Assembly: GCA_016192455.1 (NCBI GenBank)
Contig: JACPUC010000012.1
Coordinates: 1-64,000 of the forward strand
Direction of reading: 5' to 3'
DNA length: 64,000 bases
Origin: Candidatus Tectimicrobiota bacterium
Lineage (GTDB): Bacteria > JACPUC01
Position numbers and translations under genes: made by a program. This document shows, piece by piece, positions 17,509 through 29,821 of this stretch. The notes below the pieces were generated by a model, which ran no database searches, was not told the DNA's origin, and worked only from the letters and a program-made list of their open reading frames with translations. Every line of letters begins with the position of its first letter. Position 1 is the first letter of the stretch.

Positions 17509-20181
17509 ATGGCGATGACACCCTCGCACTCCCTGGTAGTCGTTGAATCCCCCGCCAAGGCCCGCACCATCGGGCTCATCCTGGGGCAGAAGTTTAGCAC
17601 GCTGGCATCCTACGGTCACGTGCGCGACCTGCCGAACAAGCCGGGATCGGTCGATATCGAGCGCGGCTTCGAACCGAAGTATGAGGTCCTCCCCGACAGC
17701 AAGAAACACCTGGCGAAGATCAAGGAGAAGCTGGCCTCGTGCGGCACGCTCTACCTCGCCACGGACCTCGATCGCGAGGGGGAGGCGATCGCCTGGCATC
17801 TCGTCGAAGCCCTCGGCCTGAACGGCTCGACGCGGGGGAGCGACGGCGCCGCCGCCTCGAAGGCGAAGCGGCGCAGCGCCTCGAGCGTCGAGGTGAAGCG
17901 CATCGTCTTCCACGAGATCACCCGCGAGGCGATCCTGGAGGCCATGCAGCATCCGCGGGACATCGCCTACGCCCTCGTCGACGCCCAAAAAGCGCGCCGG
18001 GTGCTCGATTACCTCGTCGGCTTCAACCTCAGCCCCTTCCTCTGGAAGAAGGTGCGCTACGGCCTTTCGGCCGGACGCGTGCAGTCGGTGGCGCTGCGCC
18101 TCATCTGCGAGCGCGAGCGGGAGATCCAGGCGTTCACCGTCCAGGAGTACTGGACGATCACCGCCGATCTCTCCTCCCTGAAGAGCGGCGGGGAGGCCGC
18201 CACCTTCGCGGCGCGCCTCGTCGAGCTGGAGGGGACGAAGCTCGACAAGTTCGACATCCCCAACGAGGAGCGGGCGCGCCAGCTCGTGGCGCAGTTCGAA
18301 GGCGCCGACTACCAGGTGCTGGCCGTGACGCCGAAGACGAATCGGCGCAACCCGGCCCCGCCCTTCATCACCAGCACCCTGCAGCAGGAGGCGTCGCGCA
18401 AGCTCGGCTTCTCCGCCAACAGGACGATGATGCTGGCGCAGCGGCTTTACGAGGGCATGGACCTCGACGGCGACCGCACCGGCCTCATCACCTACATGCG
18501 CACCGACAGCGTCCACCTCGCCGAGGTGGCGCTGCGCGAGTGCCAGGAGGTTATCCAACGCCTCTATGGCAATGACTACGGTCTGAAGCAGCCGCGCCGC
18601 TTCAAGCGCCAGGTGAAGAATGCCCAGGAGGCCCACGAGGCGATCCGCCCCACCAGCCTGAACCGCCTTCCCGACAGCCTGCGGACGGTGATCTCCGAGG
18701 ACGAGCTGAAGCTCTACGACCTCATTTGGAAGCGCACCATCGCCAGCCAGATGGCGCAGGCCGTGATCGACTCGGTTTCCGTCGACATTCGCGCCGATCG
18801 CCAGGCCGGCTCCGGCGCGCGCTCCGCGCTGCTGCGCGCCACGGGCTCCACCGTCCGGTTCCCCGGCTTCATGCGGGTCTACACGGAAGGCCGCGACGAC
18901 CAGGAGGAGGAGCAAGGGAAGGCGCTGCCGCCGCTTGCGCCGCAGCAGGCGCTGGCGCTCCGCCGGCTCACGCCGGAGCAGCACTTCACCGAGCCGCCGC
19001 CGCGCTACAACGAGGCAACGCTGGTGAAGACCCTGGAGGAGAATGGCATCGGCCGACCCTCCACCTACGCCTCGATCATGAACACGCTGCAGCAGCGTGG
19101 CTACGTCCGCCTGGAGAAGAAGCGCTTCTTCCCGGAGGAGATCGGCCTTGTCGTCAACGACCTGCTGGTGGAGCACTTCTCGAAGTACGTCGATTACCAG
19201 TTCACCGCCCACCTGGAGAACGAACTTGATGTCATCTCCACCGGCAAGGCCGAATGGCGGACCGCGGTGCGCAACTTCTGGGAGCCCTTCATCGCCCTGC
19301 TGACCGAGAAGGAGGCTACGGTGAAGAAGTCCGACGTCACCGAGGAGGCCACGAAAGAGACCTGCCCCGAGTGCGGCAAACCCCTGGTCATCAAGCTGAG
19401 CAAGTACGGCAAGTTCCTCTCCTGCACGGGGTTCCCGGCCTGCAAGTACGGCCGCCCCCTGGAGAAGGAGAAGCCGTCAGCAGCGCAGGAGGCCACGGCG
19501 GAGACCTGCCCCAACTGCGGCAAGCCCCTGGTCATCAAGCTGGGGAAGTACGGCAAATTCCTCTCCTGCACGGGGTTCCCGGCCTGCAAGTACGGCCGCC
19601 CCCTGGAGAAGGAGAAGCCGTCAGCAGCGCAGGAGACCCCCGCCGACGCCGACGCCGCCTGCGAGAACTGCGGCAAGCCGATGGTGCTGAAGCAAGGTCG
19701 TTACGGCAAGTTCCTGGCGTGCACCGGTTACCCCGAGTGCAAGACGACGCGCAAGCTGGGGGGCGAGGCCGGCAAGCCGAAGCAGACCACGCAGGAGACC
19801 GACGAGAAGTGCGACAAGTGCGGCGCCTCGATGGTCATCCGCGAGGGGCGCTTCGGGCGTTTCCTCTCCTGCTCGCGCTATCCCAAGTGCAAGGCGATGC
19901 GGCCGTTCTCCATCGGCGTTGCCTGCCCCGAAAAGGGCTGCAAGGGCTACCTGGGCGAGAAGCGCACGAAGCAGGGCAAACTCTTCTACGGTTGCAGCCG
20001 CTACCCGGACTGCAAGTTCTCGATGTGGGACAAGCCGATTCCGGAGCGCTGCCCAGTCTGCGACCATCCCTACCTGGTGGAGAAGTCGTCGAAGTCCGAC
20101 GGCAAGAGGACCATCTGCCCGGCGCAGGGGTGCTCCTACAGCGTTGCGGCGGCTGAGGTCGCCGCCGCGAAGCGGCAGTGA
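17509..20181 (+). CDS. topA: DNA topoisomerase I
   Basis: This 890-residue type IA topoisomerase relaxes negative supercoils. The TOPRIM domain opens the protein (VVVESPAKARTIGLIL, ATDLDREGEAIAWHL), and the active-site tyrosine is Y329 in GLITYMRTDSV. The C-terminal quarter carries at least five four-cysteine zinc ribbons (CPxCGKPLV...C types). The first two ribbon modules (residues about 617-664 and 665-709) are almost identical even at DNA level, a recent tandem duplication. An ATG two codons downstream is an alternative start; the ribosome binding site is weak. xerC follows after 28 bases. Confidence 0.96.
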   Translation: MAMTPSHSLVVVESPAKARTIGLILGQKFSTLASYGHVRDLPNKPGSVDIERGFEPKYEVLPDSKKHLAKIKEKLASCGTLYLATDLDREGEAIAWHLVEALGLNGSTRGSDGAAASKAKRRSASSVEVKRIVFHEITREAILEAMQHPRDIAYALVDAQKARRVLDYLVGFNLSPFLWKKVRYGLSAGRVQSVALRLICEREREIQAFTVQEYWTITADLSSLKSGGEAATFAARLVELEGTKLDKFDIPNEERARQLVAQFEGADYQVLAVTPKTNRRNPAPPFITSTLQQEASRKLGFSANRTMMLAQRLYEGMDLDGDRTGLITYMRTDSVHLAEVALRECQEVIQRLYGNDYGLKQPRRFKRQVKNAQEAHEAIRPTSLNRLPDSLRTVISEDELKLYDLIWKRTIASQMAQAVIDSVSVDIRADRQAGSGARSALLRATGSTVRFPGFMRVYTEGRDDQEEEQGKALPPLAPQQALALRRLTPEQHFTEPPPRYNEATLVKTLEENGIGRPSTYASIMNTLQQRGYVRLEKKRFFPEEIGLVVNDLLVEHFSKYVDYQFTAHLENELDVISTGKAEWRTAVRNFWEPFIALLTEKEATVKKSDVTEEATKETCPECGKPLVIKLSKYGKFLSCTGFPACKYGRPLEKEKPSAAQEATAETCPNCGKPLVIKLGKYGKFLSCTGFPACKYGRPLEKEKPSAAQETPADADAACENCGKPMVLKQGRYGKFLACTGYPECKTTRKLGGEAGKPKQTTQETDEKCDKCGASMVIREGRFGRFLSCSRYPKCKAMRPFSIGVACPEKGCKGYLGEKRTKQGKLFYGCSRYPDCKFSMWDKPIPERCPVCDHPYLVEKSSKSDGKRTICPAQGCSYSVAAAEVAAAKRQ
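19357..19636 (+). repeat. in-frame tandem duplication within topA
   Basis: Bases 19357-19500 (48 codons) are repeated at 19501-19636 with only a handful of substitutions, including synonymous third-base changes. Each unit encodes one zinc ribbon with a CPxCGKPLVIKL start and a PLEKEKPSAAQE linker. The reading frame is preserved. Confidence 0.9.
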
Positions 20182-20209
20182 GGCGGGGCGCGAAGGGGAG
20201 AGCAGCGGC

Positions 20210-21235
20210 GTGGCCGAAGCTGGGGAAGCCCGAGGGGACCTCCTGGAAGAGCCCTTCGCGACGTGGCTGAGCGGCTATGAGCGCTACCTCGCCGCTGAGC
20301 TGAATGCCTCGCCGCACACGGTGAGCGCCTACCTCCGCGATGCGCGGCAGTTCGCGCGGTACCTCTCGGCGCGCGGCCTGCTTCCGCCGTCCCCCGCGCA
20401 GCCGCCGCCGGGCGCGCCGACCGACCCCGGCCACCTCGCCGCGCAGCTCTTCAGCCGCGGGGTGCTGCGCGGCTACCTCGCCGAGCTGCATCGCCGCCGA
20501 CTGAGCGCGCGCTCCGTCGCCCGCAAGCTCTCCGCCCTGCGCAGCCTGACGCGCTACCTCGGCCGCGAGGGCCTGCTGGAAGCAAATCCGCTCCGCCGCC
20601 TGCCGACCCCCCGCCAGCCCCGCCGGATCGTGACCAGTCTCGGCGTGGACGACGTGTTCCGCCTCCTCGAGCTGCCCACCGGCGAGACGGTCCTCGGGCT
20701 GCGCGACCGCGCCATGCTGGAGCTCCTCTACGCCTGCGGCCTGCGCGTCGCCGAGCTCACCACCCTGCGGCGCGGCCAGCTCGACCTGGAGTCGCGCACG
20801 CTGCGGGTGCGGGGCAAGCGCCGCAAGGAGCGCCTGGTCCCCGTCGGGCGAAAAGCGGTGGCGGCGCTGCGGGCCTACCTGGCGCGGCGCGCGGAGCTCC
20901 TCCACCGCGGCTCCGGGACGACCGCCGCGGGCCATCTCCAGCGGCCTCCCCACGACCCCGGTTGGCTTTTCCTCAACCATCGCGGCGAGCCGATCTCGCC
21001 GCGCGGGGTGCAGCAGATGCTCGCCAGGCTGGTCGCCCAGGCGGCGAGCCACTTGAAGGTGACGCCGCATGTCCTGCGCCACAGTTTCGCCACTCACCTG
21101 CTCGATGGCGGGGCAGATCTGCGCGCCATCCAAGAGCTGCTTGGACATGCCAGCCTCTCCTCTACCCAGGTTTACACGCACGTCAGCCTCGATCGCCTCA
21201 TGGACGTCTACGACCGTACCCACCCCCGCGCCTGA
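20210..21235 (+). CDS. xerC: tyrosine recombinase XerC/XerD family
   Basis: This 341-residue recombinase probably resolves chromosome dimers at dif. The N-terminal SAM-like DNA-binding domain covers residues 13-125. The catalytic domain holds R179 (CGLRVAEL), K203 (RGKRRKER), H287 and R290 (HVLRHSFATH), H313 (LLGHASL) and the nucleophile Y322 (TQVYTHV). The extra residues at about 232-250 (HRGSGTTAAGHLQRPP) lengthen a loop. The GTG at 20210 follows AAGGGGAG. Its place between topA and hslVU is the classical position of the chromosomal Xer gene, so a phage integrase is unlikely. Confidence 0.93.
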   Translation: MAEAGEARGDLLEEPFATWLSGYERYLAAELNASPHTVSAYLRDARQFARYLSARGLLPPSPAQPPPGAPTDPGHLAAQLFSRGVLRGYLAELHRRRLSARSVARKLSALRSLTRYLGREGLLEANPLRRLPTPRQPRRIVTSLGVDDVFRLLELPTGETVLGLRDRAMLELLYACGLRVAELTTLRRGQLDLESRTLRVRGKRRKERLVPVGRKAVAALRAYLARRAELLHRGSGTTAAGHLQRPPHDPGWLFLNHRGEPISPRGVQQMLARLVAQAASHLKVTPHVLRHSFATHLLDGGADLRAIQELLGHASLSSTQVYTHVSLDRLMDVYDRTHPRA

Positions 21236-21264
21236 GCGGCGCGCCCCGCGTCCCCGTCAATCGG

Positions 21265-21291
21265 TTGCGCGCGCGCGGGCGCTGATATATG
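21265..21291 (+). promoter_or_regulatory. promoter candidate for hslVU
   Basis: TTGCGC (21265-21270), a 15-base spacer and TATATG (21286-21291) lie in the 100-base gap between xerC and hslV. The spacer is short, so this is tentative. Confidence 0.3.
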
Positions 21292-21389
21292 TTCATGCAG
21301 CGAGAGGCCGAGTGGGTGGCAGGCGCTGAGGTTCCATGACTGCTCGCAATCCTTTTCGCATCTCCTCCCAAGCAAGCGCAGAGACAGGC

Positions 21390-21938
21390 ATGAGACGCGC
21401 GCAGACTCCGCGGCCGCACGGCACCACGGTGCTTGCGGTACGGCATGGCGGCCGACTGGCCATGGCTGCCGATGGGCAGGTGACCTTCGGCCAGACGGCG
21501 ATGAAGCACCAGGCGCGCAAGCTGCGCCGTCTGCATGGCGATGCCGTGCTGGCGGGGTTCGCCGGCGGCGCCTCCGACGCCTTCGCTCTCTTCGAGCGCT
21601 TTGAGGGCAAGCTGAAGGAGTACCGCGGCAACCTGCAGCGGGCGGCGGTGGAGATGGCGAAAGACTGGCGCACGGACCGCGTGCTGCGCCGACTCGAGGC
21701 CATGCTCGTGGTCGCCGACACCGAGCACCTCCTCGTGCTCTCCGGCACGGGGGACCTCATCGAGCCCGATGACGGGGTGGTCGGCATCGGTTCCGGCGGG
21801 CCGTATGCCATGGCGGCGGCGCGCGCCCTGGTGCGCCACTCATCCCTCACGGCGCGCGAGATCGCCATTGAAGCCTTGAAGATCGCCGCCTCCCTCTGCA
21901 TCTATACCAACGAAGAACTGAGCATCGAGGAGATCTAG
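21390..21938 (+). CDS. hslV: HslV (ClpQ) peptidase subunit of the HslUV protease
   Basis: HslV is the proteasome-related threonine peptidase that forms double hexamers capped by HslU. The catalytic N-terminal threonine is exposed by cleavage inside [13 protein letters not shown], then [14 protein letters not shown] follows, as in the family. The propeptide is about 11 residues from the ATG at 21390. An in-frame ATG at 21336 has a slightly better ribosome binding site (GAGG) and would give a propeptide of about 29 residues; the mature enzyme would be the same. hslU follows after 100 bases. Confidence 0.94.
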   Translation: MRRAQTPRPHGTTVLAVRHGGRLAMAADGQVTFGQTAMKHQARKLRRLHGDAVLAGFAGGASDAFALFERFEGKLKEYRGNLQRAAVEMAKDWRTDRVLRRLEAMLVVADTEHLLVLSGTGDLIEPDDGVVGIGSGGPYAMAAARALVRHSSLTAREIAIEALKIAASLCIYTNEELSIEEI

Positions 21939-22038
21939 AAGCCGTGGCGCCGGTGGTGCCGTGCCGGCGGGGAAACCACGGCGGCCGAGCGTGCCAGGCG
22001 CGCCGGCGTCCCGGCGCTGCGCCGCAGCAAGGTTCAGC

Positions 22039-23397
<1,359 letters not shown>

Positions 23398-23482
23398 CGT
23401 CGGGCGCGCCCCGCCGGCCGCCGCGTCAGCATCTCCATCCGAGCCGCTGGCGTCGCGGCCGCACGGCAGTGAGGGAGACTCG

Positions 23483-24409
23483 ATGGCTGCATCCGATTCC
23501 GGCGCCCAGCAGAACGAGGGGAAGGTGCGCGACCCTCTCGCCACGGCCCGCACCCTCGTCGAAGCCCTGCCGTACATCCAGAAGTTCGCCGGCAAGCGCA
23601 TCGTCATCAAGTACGGCGGCCACGCCATGGTGGATGCGCGGCTGAAGGAGAGCTTCGCGCAGGATATCGTCCTCATGCGCTACGTCGGCATCAGCCCGAT
23701 CGTCGTGCACGGCGGCGGGCCGCAGATCGGCGAGACGCTGGCGAAGATGGGCAAGGAGTCGCACTTCATCCAGGGGCTGCGCGTCACCGACCATGAGACG
23801 CTCGACATCGTCGAGATGGTGCTGGGCGGCAAGGTGAACAAGGAGATCGTGGCCCTGCTGAATCGCCACGGCGGCCGCGCCGTCGGCCTGAGCGGCAAGG
23901 ACGGGCAGCTCATCCTGGCGAGCAAGATGAACCTGACGCGGGCGGCGGCCGACGGCGGGGCGCCGGAGATCATTGATCTCGGCATGGTTGGCTCGGTGCG
24001 CAAGGTGAACCCCGGCATCATCACGGTGCTCGATGCGAACGGCTACATTCCGGTGGTAGCCCCAATCGGCGTCGATGCCGCCGGCGCGTCGTACAACATC
24101 AACGCCGACACGGTGGCGAGCAAGATCGCCAGCGCGCTGCAGGCCGAGAAGCTCCTCCTCCTCACCGATGTGCCCGGCATCCTCGACGCCCAGCAGCGCA
24201 TCATCTCCTCACTGCGGCGGGCCGAGATTGATCAGCTCATCGCCGACGGCACCATCAGCGGCGGCATGCTGCCGAAGGTGGAGGCCTGCCTGTCGGCCCT
24301 GGATGCCGGCGTGGCGAAGACGCACATCGTTGACGGGCGCGTCGAGCATGCGGTACTATTGGAAATCTTCACCGACCACGGCGTGGGCACCGAGATCACG
24401 CAGAGCTAG
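23483..24409 (+). CDS. argB: acetylglutamate kinase
   Basis: ArgB phosphorylates N-acetylglutamate, the second step of arginine synthesis and often the arginine-inhibited one. The 308-residue protein has the amino-acid-kinase signatures [31 protein letters not shown] and [14 protein letters not shown]. The extended N-terminal helix (residues 13-34) is the element found in arginine-sensitive hexameric enzymes, so feedback inhibition is plausible. GAGGGAG precedes the ATG. It heads the argB-argD-argF-argG run. Confidence 0.96.
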   Translation: MAASDSGAQQNEGKVRDPLATARTLVEALPYIQKFAGKRIVIKYGGHAMVDARLKESFAQDIVLMRYVGISPIVVHGGGPQIGETLAKMGKESHFIQGLRVTDHETLDIVEMVLGGKVNKEIVALLNRHGGRAVGLSGKDGQLILASKMNLTRAAADGGAPEIIDLGMVGSVRKVNPGIITVLDANGYIPVVAPIGVDAAGASYNINADTVASKIASALQAEKLLLLTDVPGILDAQQRIISSLRRAEIDQLIADGTISGGMLPKVEACLSALDAGVAKTHIVDGRVEHAVLLEIFTDHGVGTEITQS

Positions 24410-24441
24410 CCACGACCGCCTCCTTCCGACGCGTCCTTGAG

Positions 24442-25653
24442 ATGACCCCCATGGATACGCAGGAGATCATGGCGCGTGGGCAAGCCTTTCTTGCCGGCAC
24501 CTACGGGCGGGCTCCCGTGGCCTTCACACGCGGCGCCGGCACGCGCCTGTGGGACAGCGACGGCAGGGAGTACCTCGACTTCGTCAGCGGCATCGCCGTC
24601 TGCAACGTGGGCCACTGCCACCCCAAGGTGGTGGCCGCCATCCAGGAGCAGGCGCAGCGCCTGCTGCACGTTTCCAACCTCTACTACATCGAGCCGCAGG
24701 TCCGCTTGGCGCGCTGGTTGGCGGAGCACTCCTTCGCGGACAAGAGCTTTTTCTGCAACAGCGGCGCCGAGGCGATCGAGGCGGCGCTGAAGCTGGCGCG
24801 GCGCCATGCCGCCACGCGCTGCGGGCCGCAGCGCCACGAGGTCGTCTGCATGGAGAACTCCTTCCACGGCCGCACCTTCGGCGCCCTCTCCGCCACGATG
24901 CAGCCGAAGTACCAGGAAGGCTTCCAGCCCCTCGTGCCGGGTTTCGTGAGCGTGCCGTTCAATGATCTGCCGGCGCTCGAGCGCGCGGTGACCGAACGGA
25001 CCTGCGCGGTGCTCCTCGAACCGATCCAGGGGGCGGGGGGCGTCAACGTCCCCGATCGCGGCTACCTAGCGGCCGTGCGCCGCGTCTGCGACGAGCGCGG
25101 GGCGCTGCTCATCTTCGACGAAATCCAGACCGGCCTGGGGCGCACCGGCACCCTCTTCGCCTACGAGGACGAGGGCGTGGAGCCGGACATCATGGCCCTG
25201 GCGAAGGGTTTGGCGGGCGGCGTGCCGATGGGCGCCATGCTGGCGCGGGACGAGGTGATGGCGGCGTTCACCCCGGGCAGCCACGCCTCCACCTTCGGCG
25301 GCAACCCGCTGGCCAGCGCGGCCGCCTTCGCCACCGTCTCGGTGATCGAGGAAGAGCACCTGGTGGAGCACGGCCGCAAGGTGGGGGCCTACTTCGCCGC
25401 CGGCCTCGAACGCCTGGGGGAGTACTTCCCGCGCCTGGGCCGCGTGCGCGGCCGCGGTCTGCTCCTGGGGTTGGAGCTGCCCGTCGAGGGGGCGCCCGCC
25501 GTCGATGCCTGCCGGCAGCGCGGCTTCCTCATCAACTGCATCAAAGGCTCGGTGCTCCGCTTCCTGCCGCCTCTGCTCATCCAGGAGCAGGAAGTGGAGG
25601 CCCTCCTGACCTGCCTCCACGAGGTCTTCACCGAGTTGGATGGACTGCGATGA
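24442..25653 (+). CDS. argD: acetylornithine aminotransferase
   Basis: ArgD is a PLP enzyme that transaminates N-acetylglutamate semialdehyde to N-acetylornithine. Landmarks: FFCNSGAEAIEAALKLAR, ENSFHGRTFGALSAT, LIFDEIQTGLGRTG (PLP-binding Asp), and the Schiff-base lysine in MALAKGLAGGVPMGAM. Length is 403 residues. ATGs at 24442 and 24451 are both possible; GAGATG sits at a normal distance from the second. The stop overlaps the argF start by 4 bases, indicating coupling. Confidence 0.95.
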   Translation: MTPMDTQEIMARGQAFLAGTYGRAPVAFTRGAGTRLWDSDGREYLDFVSGIAVCNVGHCHPKVVAAIQEQAQRLLHVSNLYYIEPQVRLARWLAEHSFADKSFFCNSGAEAIEAALKLARRHAATRCGPQRHEVVCMENSFHGRTFGALSATMQPKYQEGFQPLVPGFVSVPFNDLPALERAVTERTCAVLLEPIQGAGGVNVPDRGYLAAVRRVCDERGALLIFDEIQTGLGRTGTLFAYEDEGVEPDIMALAKGLAGGVPMGAMLARDEVMAAFTPGSHASTFGGNPLASAAAFATVSVIEEEHLVEHGRKVGAYFAAGLERLGEYFPRLGRVRGRGLLLGLELPVEGAPAVDACRQRGFLINCIKGSVLRFLPPLLIQEQEVEALLTCLHEVFTELDGLR

Positions 25654-26588
25654 TCCGCCACTTGCGGACGATCGTGGATCTCAGCCGGGCTGAGATCGAG
25701 GCGCTGCTGGAGCTGGCGCGGCTGATCAAGAGGCTTGGGCTGCCGGAGTCGTATGCGCGGGTGACGCGGGGCAAGACCCTCGGCATGCTCTTCCAGAAGC
25801 CGTCCACCCGCACCCGCGTCTCCTTCGAGGTGGGGATGGTGCAGCTCGGCGGCAGCGCCATCTTCCTCACCGAGGATAGCCTGCAACTGAAGCGGGGCGA
25901 GACCATCGCCGACACCGCGGCGGTGCTGTCGCGCTACCTCGATCTCATCGTCCTGCGCACCCGCGACCACGGCTTCCTCGTCACCTTCGCCGAGCACGCC
26001 AGCATTCCGGTCATCAACGGCTTGACCGACCAGTACCACCCCTGTCAGATTCTCTCCGACCTGTTGACCATCCAGGAAAAGTTCGGCGGGCTGCGGGGCA
26101 TCAAGCTGACCTACCTTGGGGATGGGAACAACATCGCGCATTCCTGGCTCTTGGGCGCCGCGCAGCTCGGCCTGCGCCTGACCGTCGCCTCGCCCGCCGG
26201 CTACGAGCCCGAGGCCTCCATCGTGGCGCAGGCCCTGGAACTGGCCCGCGAGACCAAGGCGCAGATCGAGATCACGCACGATCCGATTGCGGCGGTGCAG
26301 GATGCCGACATCCTTTACACCGACGTCTGGGTGAGCATGGGGATGGAAGAGACGCGCCAGGGCGGATGCTCTGCCTTCCACCCGTATCAGATCAATGGCG
26401 CGCTGCTCGCCAGGACGGGCAAACCAACCAAGGTCATGCACTGCCTGCCGGCGCACCGGGGTGAAGAGATCACCGACGACGTGCTGGACAGCTCCGCGTC
26501 CATCGTCTTCGACCAGGCGGAGAACCGTCTTCACCTGCAGAAAGCCCTCGTCACGCAGATGCTCGTGTGGGCTGCGGAGCGTGCCTAG
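25650..26588 (+). CDS. argF: ornithine carbamoyltransferase
   Basis: ArgF makes citrulline from ornithine and carbamoyl phosphate. The 312-residue protein carries the carbamoyl-phosphate motif [13 protein letters not shown], the [11 protein letters not shown] block, the ornithine-binding TDVWVSMG and the SMG-loop partner [11 protein letters not shown]. Its first codon overlaps the argD stop (ATGA). argG follows after 100 bases. Confidence 0.97.
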   Translation: MIRHLRTIVDLSRAEIEALLELARLIKRLGLPESYARVTRGKTLGMLFQKPSTRTRVSFEVGMVQLGGSAIFLTEDSLQLKRGETIADTAAVLSRYLDLIVLRTRDHGFLVTFAEHASIPVINGLTDQYHPCQILSDLLTIQEKFGGLRGIKLTYLGDGNNIAHSWLLGAAQLGLRLTVASPAGYEPEASIVAQALELARETKAQIEITHDPIAAVQDADILYTDVWVSMGMEETRQGGCSAFHPYQINGALLARTGKPTKVMHCLPAHRGEEITDDVLDSSASIVFDQAENRLHLQKALVTQMLVWAAERA

Positions 26589-26631
26589 GCGCCGCACCCC
26601 CCTGAAACTCGGAACACCGCTGCGATTGCCA

Positions 26632-26653
26632 GGCTCCGGCAGGAGCCGGAGCC
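26632..26653. promoter_or_regulatory. hairpin between argF and argG
   Basis: GGCTCCGG and CCGGAGCC arms (8 base pairs) enclose a 6-base loop in the 100-base gap. No T-run follows. It could modulate expression or mRNA stability within the arg operon. Confidence 0.35.
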
Positions 26654-26688
26654 ATGGGTCACCCCCCGCGCTGAGGAGACTCCGCACC

Positions 26689-27879
<1,191 letters not shown>

Positions 27880-27922
27880 CAGCCGGCGCGGCAGACGGCC
27901 AGCCGGGGGAGGCCAGCAGGGG

Positions 27923-27948
27923 AGGGCGCCTGAAGGGGGCCCTTTTTT
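27923..27948 (+). terminator. rho-independent terminator after argG
   Basis: AGGGCGCC and GGGGCCCT arms (one internal mismatch) with a 5-base loop are followed by six T residues, 44 bases after the argG stop. Confidence 0.75.
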
Positions 27949-28075
27949 AGGGGTGAGAGCCGCCGCCGAGGTCGGCATCCGGACGCTCTGCGGGCCGCTG
28001 CGGGCGCGCCCGGCGCGGCAGCGCTCCTGGAGGCGTGGCGGGCGGGCTGCCCGTTGCGAGGCGAGAGAAACCGTC

Positions 28076-29572
28076 GTGAAGAGGTCTGAGTATCACGCCA
28101 TCGTACTGGGAAGCGGCATCGGCGGCTTGGTCTGCGCCGCGATGTTGACGCGCCGTGGGCTGCGAGTCCTCGTCCTGGAGCCAGGGCACCAGCCCGGCGG
28201 CAGCAATGGCGTGGTCGATCGTGAGCCGTACCGATTCGGGCTCGGGAGCTCCGTGGCCTGGGGCTTCCACGAAGGCGACGTAATCCATACCCTGCTGACG
28301 GAGCTGGGCTGCCTCGACGATCTGCTGCACAACCATCGCCTTATCCAGCAGCTCCACGTACCCCTCCAGGTCATCCTGCCGTACCACCGACTCAACGTTT
28401 ACTCCCAGCGCGCGCTCCTCTACCAGGAAGTGGAACGGGAGCTGGGGGAGGACCTTGATGAGCTGCGGCTGTTCTACGAGACCATGGACGCCCTTGCCAA
28501 TCTGCTCGACCGCCTGAAGGTCGGCTATCCTTTCGTGGGCCATCCCGCCCACGGCATCCGCGGCAGCCTGCGAAGGAGTACGGCCGGCGGCGCGCTGCGA
28601 GACTGTCAGCGCCAGCTCGAGCACATCTTCACCGGCAAGGTGATCCGCCCGGAGACGCGCGCCTTCCTGGCGGCGCAGGCGCGATTCTTCGGCGCCATCC
28701 CCTTCACCCCGCAGGCGATCCAGCAGCTCGCCTCCCTGTACCGGTTGCCGCAGCGCGGCGTCTATACCTTTCGCGGCGGCGGCTGGGGTTTCGCCAAGTT
28801 CCTTGCTGATCGCGTGCGCGCCTTCGGGGGCAGCATCGTGTACGGGGCGGGAATCGATGATCTCTTGCTGAACGGCTCGCGGGTGATGGGGGTGCGCGCC
28901 CGGCTGGAAGGCTCACCGGTCAGCCTCACGGCGGAGCACACGGTGGCGAACCTCAGTCTTGAGTTTCTCCTCACGCACCTGCTCCGCGAAGCGCCGCGGC
29001 TTGGCCGCCTGAAGAAGCGCTTCCTGCAGGCCCGCAGGCCGTGGGTAACGGTTTCCCTGCTTCTCGGGGTTGACGACGCCGTCATTCCCGAGCCGATGGC
29101 GAACCAGGCCCTCCTCATTCCTGATGAGACGTTGGCCCCTGAGGGGGAGAACCTCATTTCCCTGTCGGTGAATCCTATCTGGGACGACAGCCGCGCTCCG
29201 GCCGGCAAACGGAGCCTGTTGGTGACGACCTACCTGCCAAGCCCGCAAAACGGCATCGACAACCTTCCGTCCGTGGATGAGGAATTCTGCCAAAGACTGC
29301 TGCTGCGGCTGGGCCGCGTCCTGCCGTTCCTCTCTTCGTCCATCGAGTACCAGGCCGTGCTGCAGCCGAGCGACTATCTCGAGGCCACCCTGCGGCCTGC
29401 TGACGACCTCGTGCGCCTTGAGGGGTTCCCCCAGGAGCCTGGCCTGAGTGGACTTCCCCTGCACCTCGGGCTGAAGAACCTCCTCCTGGTCGGTTCTGAC
29501 AGCTACCTGGGACCAAGCTGCGCCGGCTCGGTCATGTCGGGGTGGCTGGCGGCCGAAGCCGCCACCTCGTAG
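28076..29572 (+). CDS. CrtI/phytoene-desaturase-like FAD-dependent oxidoreductase
   Basis: This 498-residue flavoprotein has the dinucleotide-binding motif AIVLGSGIGGLVCAAML, then LEPGHQPGG. The substrate-side motif GGGWGFAKFLADRV and the C-terminal FAD-closing segment NLLLVGSDSYLGPSCAGSVMSG place it in the phytoene desaturase/carotenoid isomerase/retinol saturase superfamily. It could desaturate or isomerise a polyene or another lipid. There is no phytoene synthase nearby, so carotenoid synthesis is not established. The GTG at 28076 puts the flavin motif at residue 8; the ribosome binding site is weak. It is convergent with a methyltransferase gene. Confidence 0.85.
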   Translation: MKRSEYHAIVLGSGIGGLVCAAMLTRRGLRVLVLEPGHQPGGSNGVVDREPYRFGLGSSVAWGFHEGDVIHTLLTELGCLDDLLHNHRLIQQLHVPLQVILPYHRLNVYSQRALLYQEVERELGEDLDELRLFYETMDALANLLDRLKVGYPFVGHPAHGIRGSLRRSTAGGALRDCQRQLEHIFTGKVIRPETRAFLAAQARFFGAIPFTPQAIQQLASLYRLPQRGVYTFRGGGWGFAKFLADRVRAFGGSIVYGAGIDDLLLNGSRVMGVRARLEGSPVSLTAEHTVANLSLEFLLTHLLREAPRLGRLKKRFLQARRPWVTVSLLLGVDDAVIPEPMANQALLIPDETLAPEGENLISLSVNPIWDDSRAPAGKRSLLVTTYLPSPQNGIDNLPSVDEEFCQRLLLRLGRVLPFLSSSIEYQAVLQPSDYLEATLRPADDLVRLEGFPQEPGLSGLPLHLGLKNLLLVGSDSYLGPSCAGSVMSGWLAAEAATS

Positions 29573-29642
29573 TGCCCAACCTCCAGGCCCCAGCGTGCGC
29601 CTTCCCCCCTCTTTTTCCTGACCACGCGGAGAGAGCGCGCCA

Positions 29643-29682
29643 CGAGCAAGGGCCTTGCCCTCGACGGCAAGGCCCTTGCTCG
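29643..29682. terminator. perfect 17-bp hairpin between convergent genes
   Basis: Arms 29643-29659 and 29666-29682 are exactly complementary and enclose a 6-base loop (CTCGAC). The stem lies between the CrtI-like gene (+) and the methyltransferase (-). No T-run is present on either strand, so it may be a bidirectional attenuating or RNA-protecting structure rather than a classical terminator. Confidence 0.5.
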
Positions 29683-29821
29683 ACTCGCGTACATCGAGAT
29701 CATTCCGGGCGGCCGCTACCCCAGCGGGCAGAGCGCACACCCTTCACGATCTGGTCGGGAGCGTGGCGCCGCACCCGGCTCCGCGGCGCACGGCCAGAGC
29801 TGCCGCCCCCGCATCAACCGC

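Noticed and set aside
20210-21235. Tyrosine recombinase as evidence for a prophage or integrative element
   Set aside because: It sits in the conserved topA-xerC-hslVU order with no attachment-site repeats or phage genes nearby.
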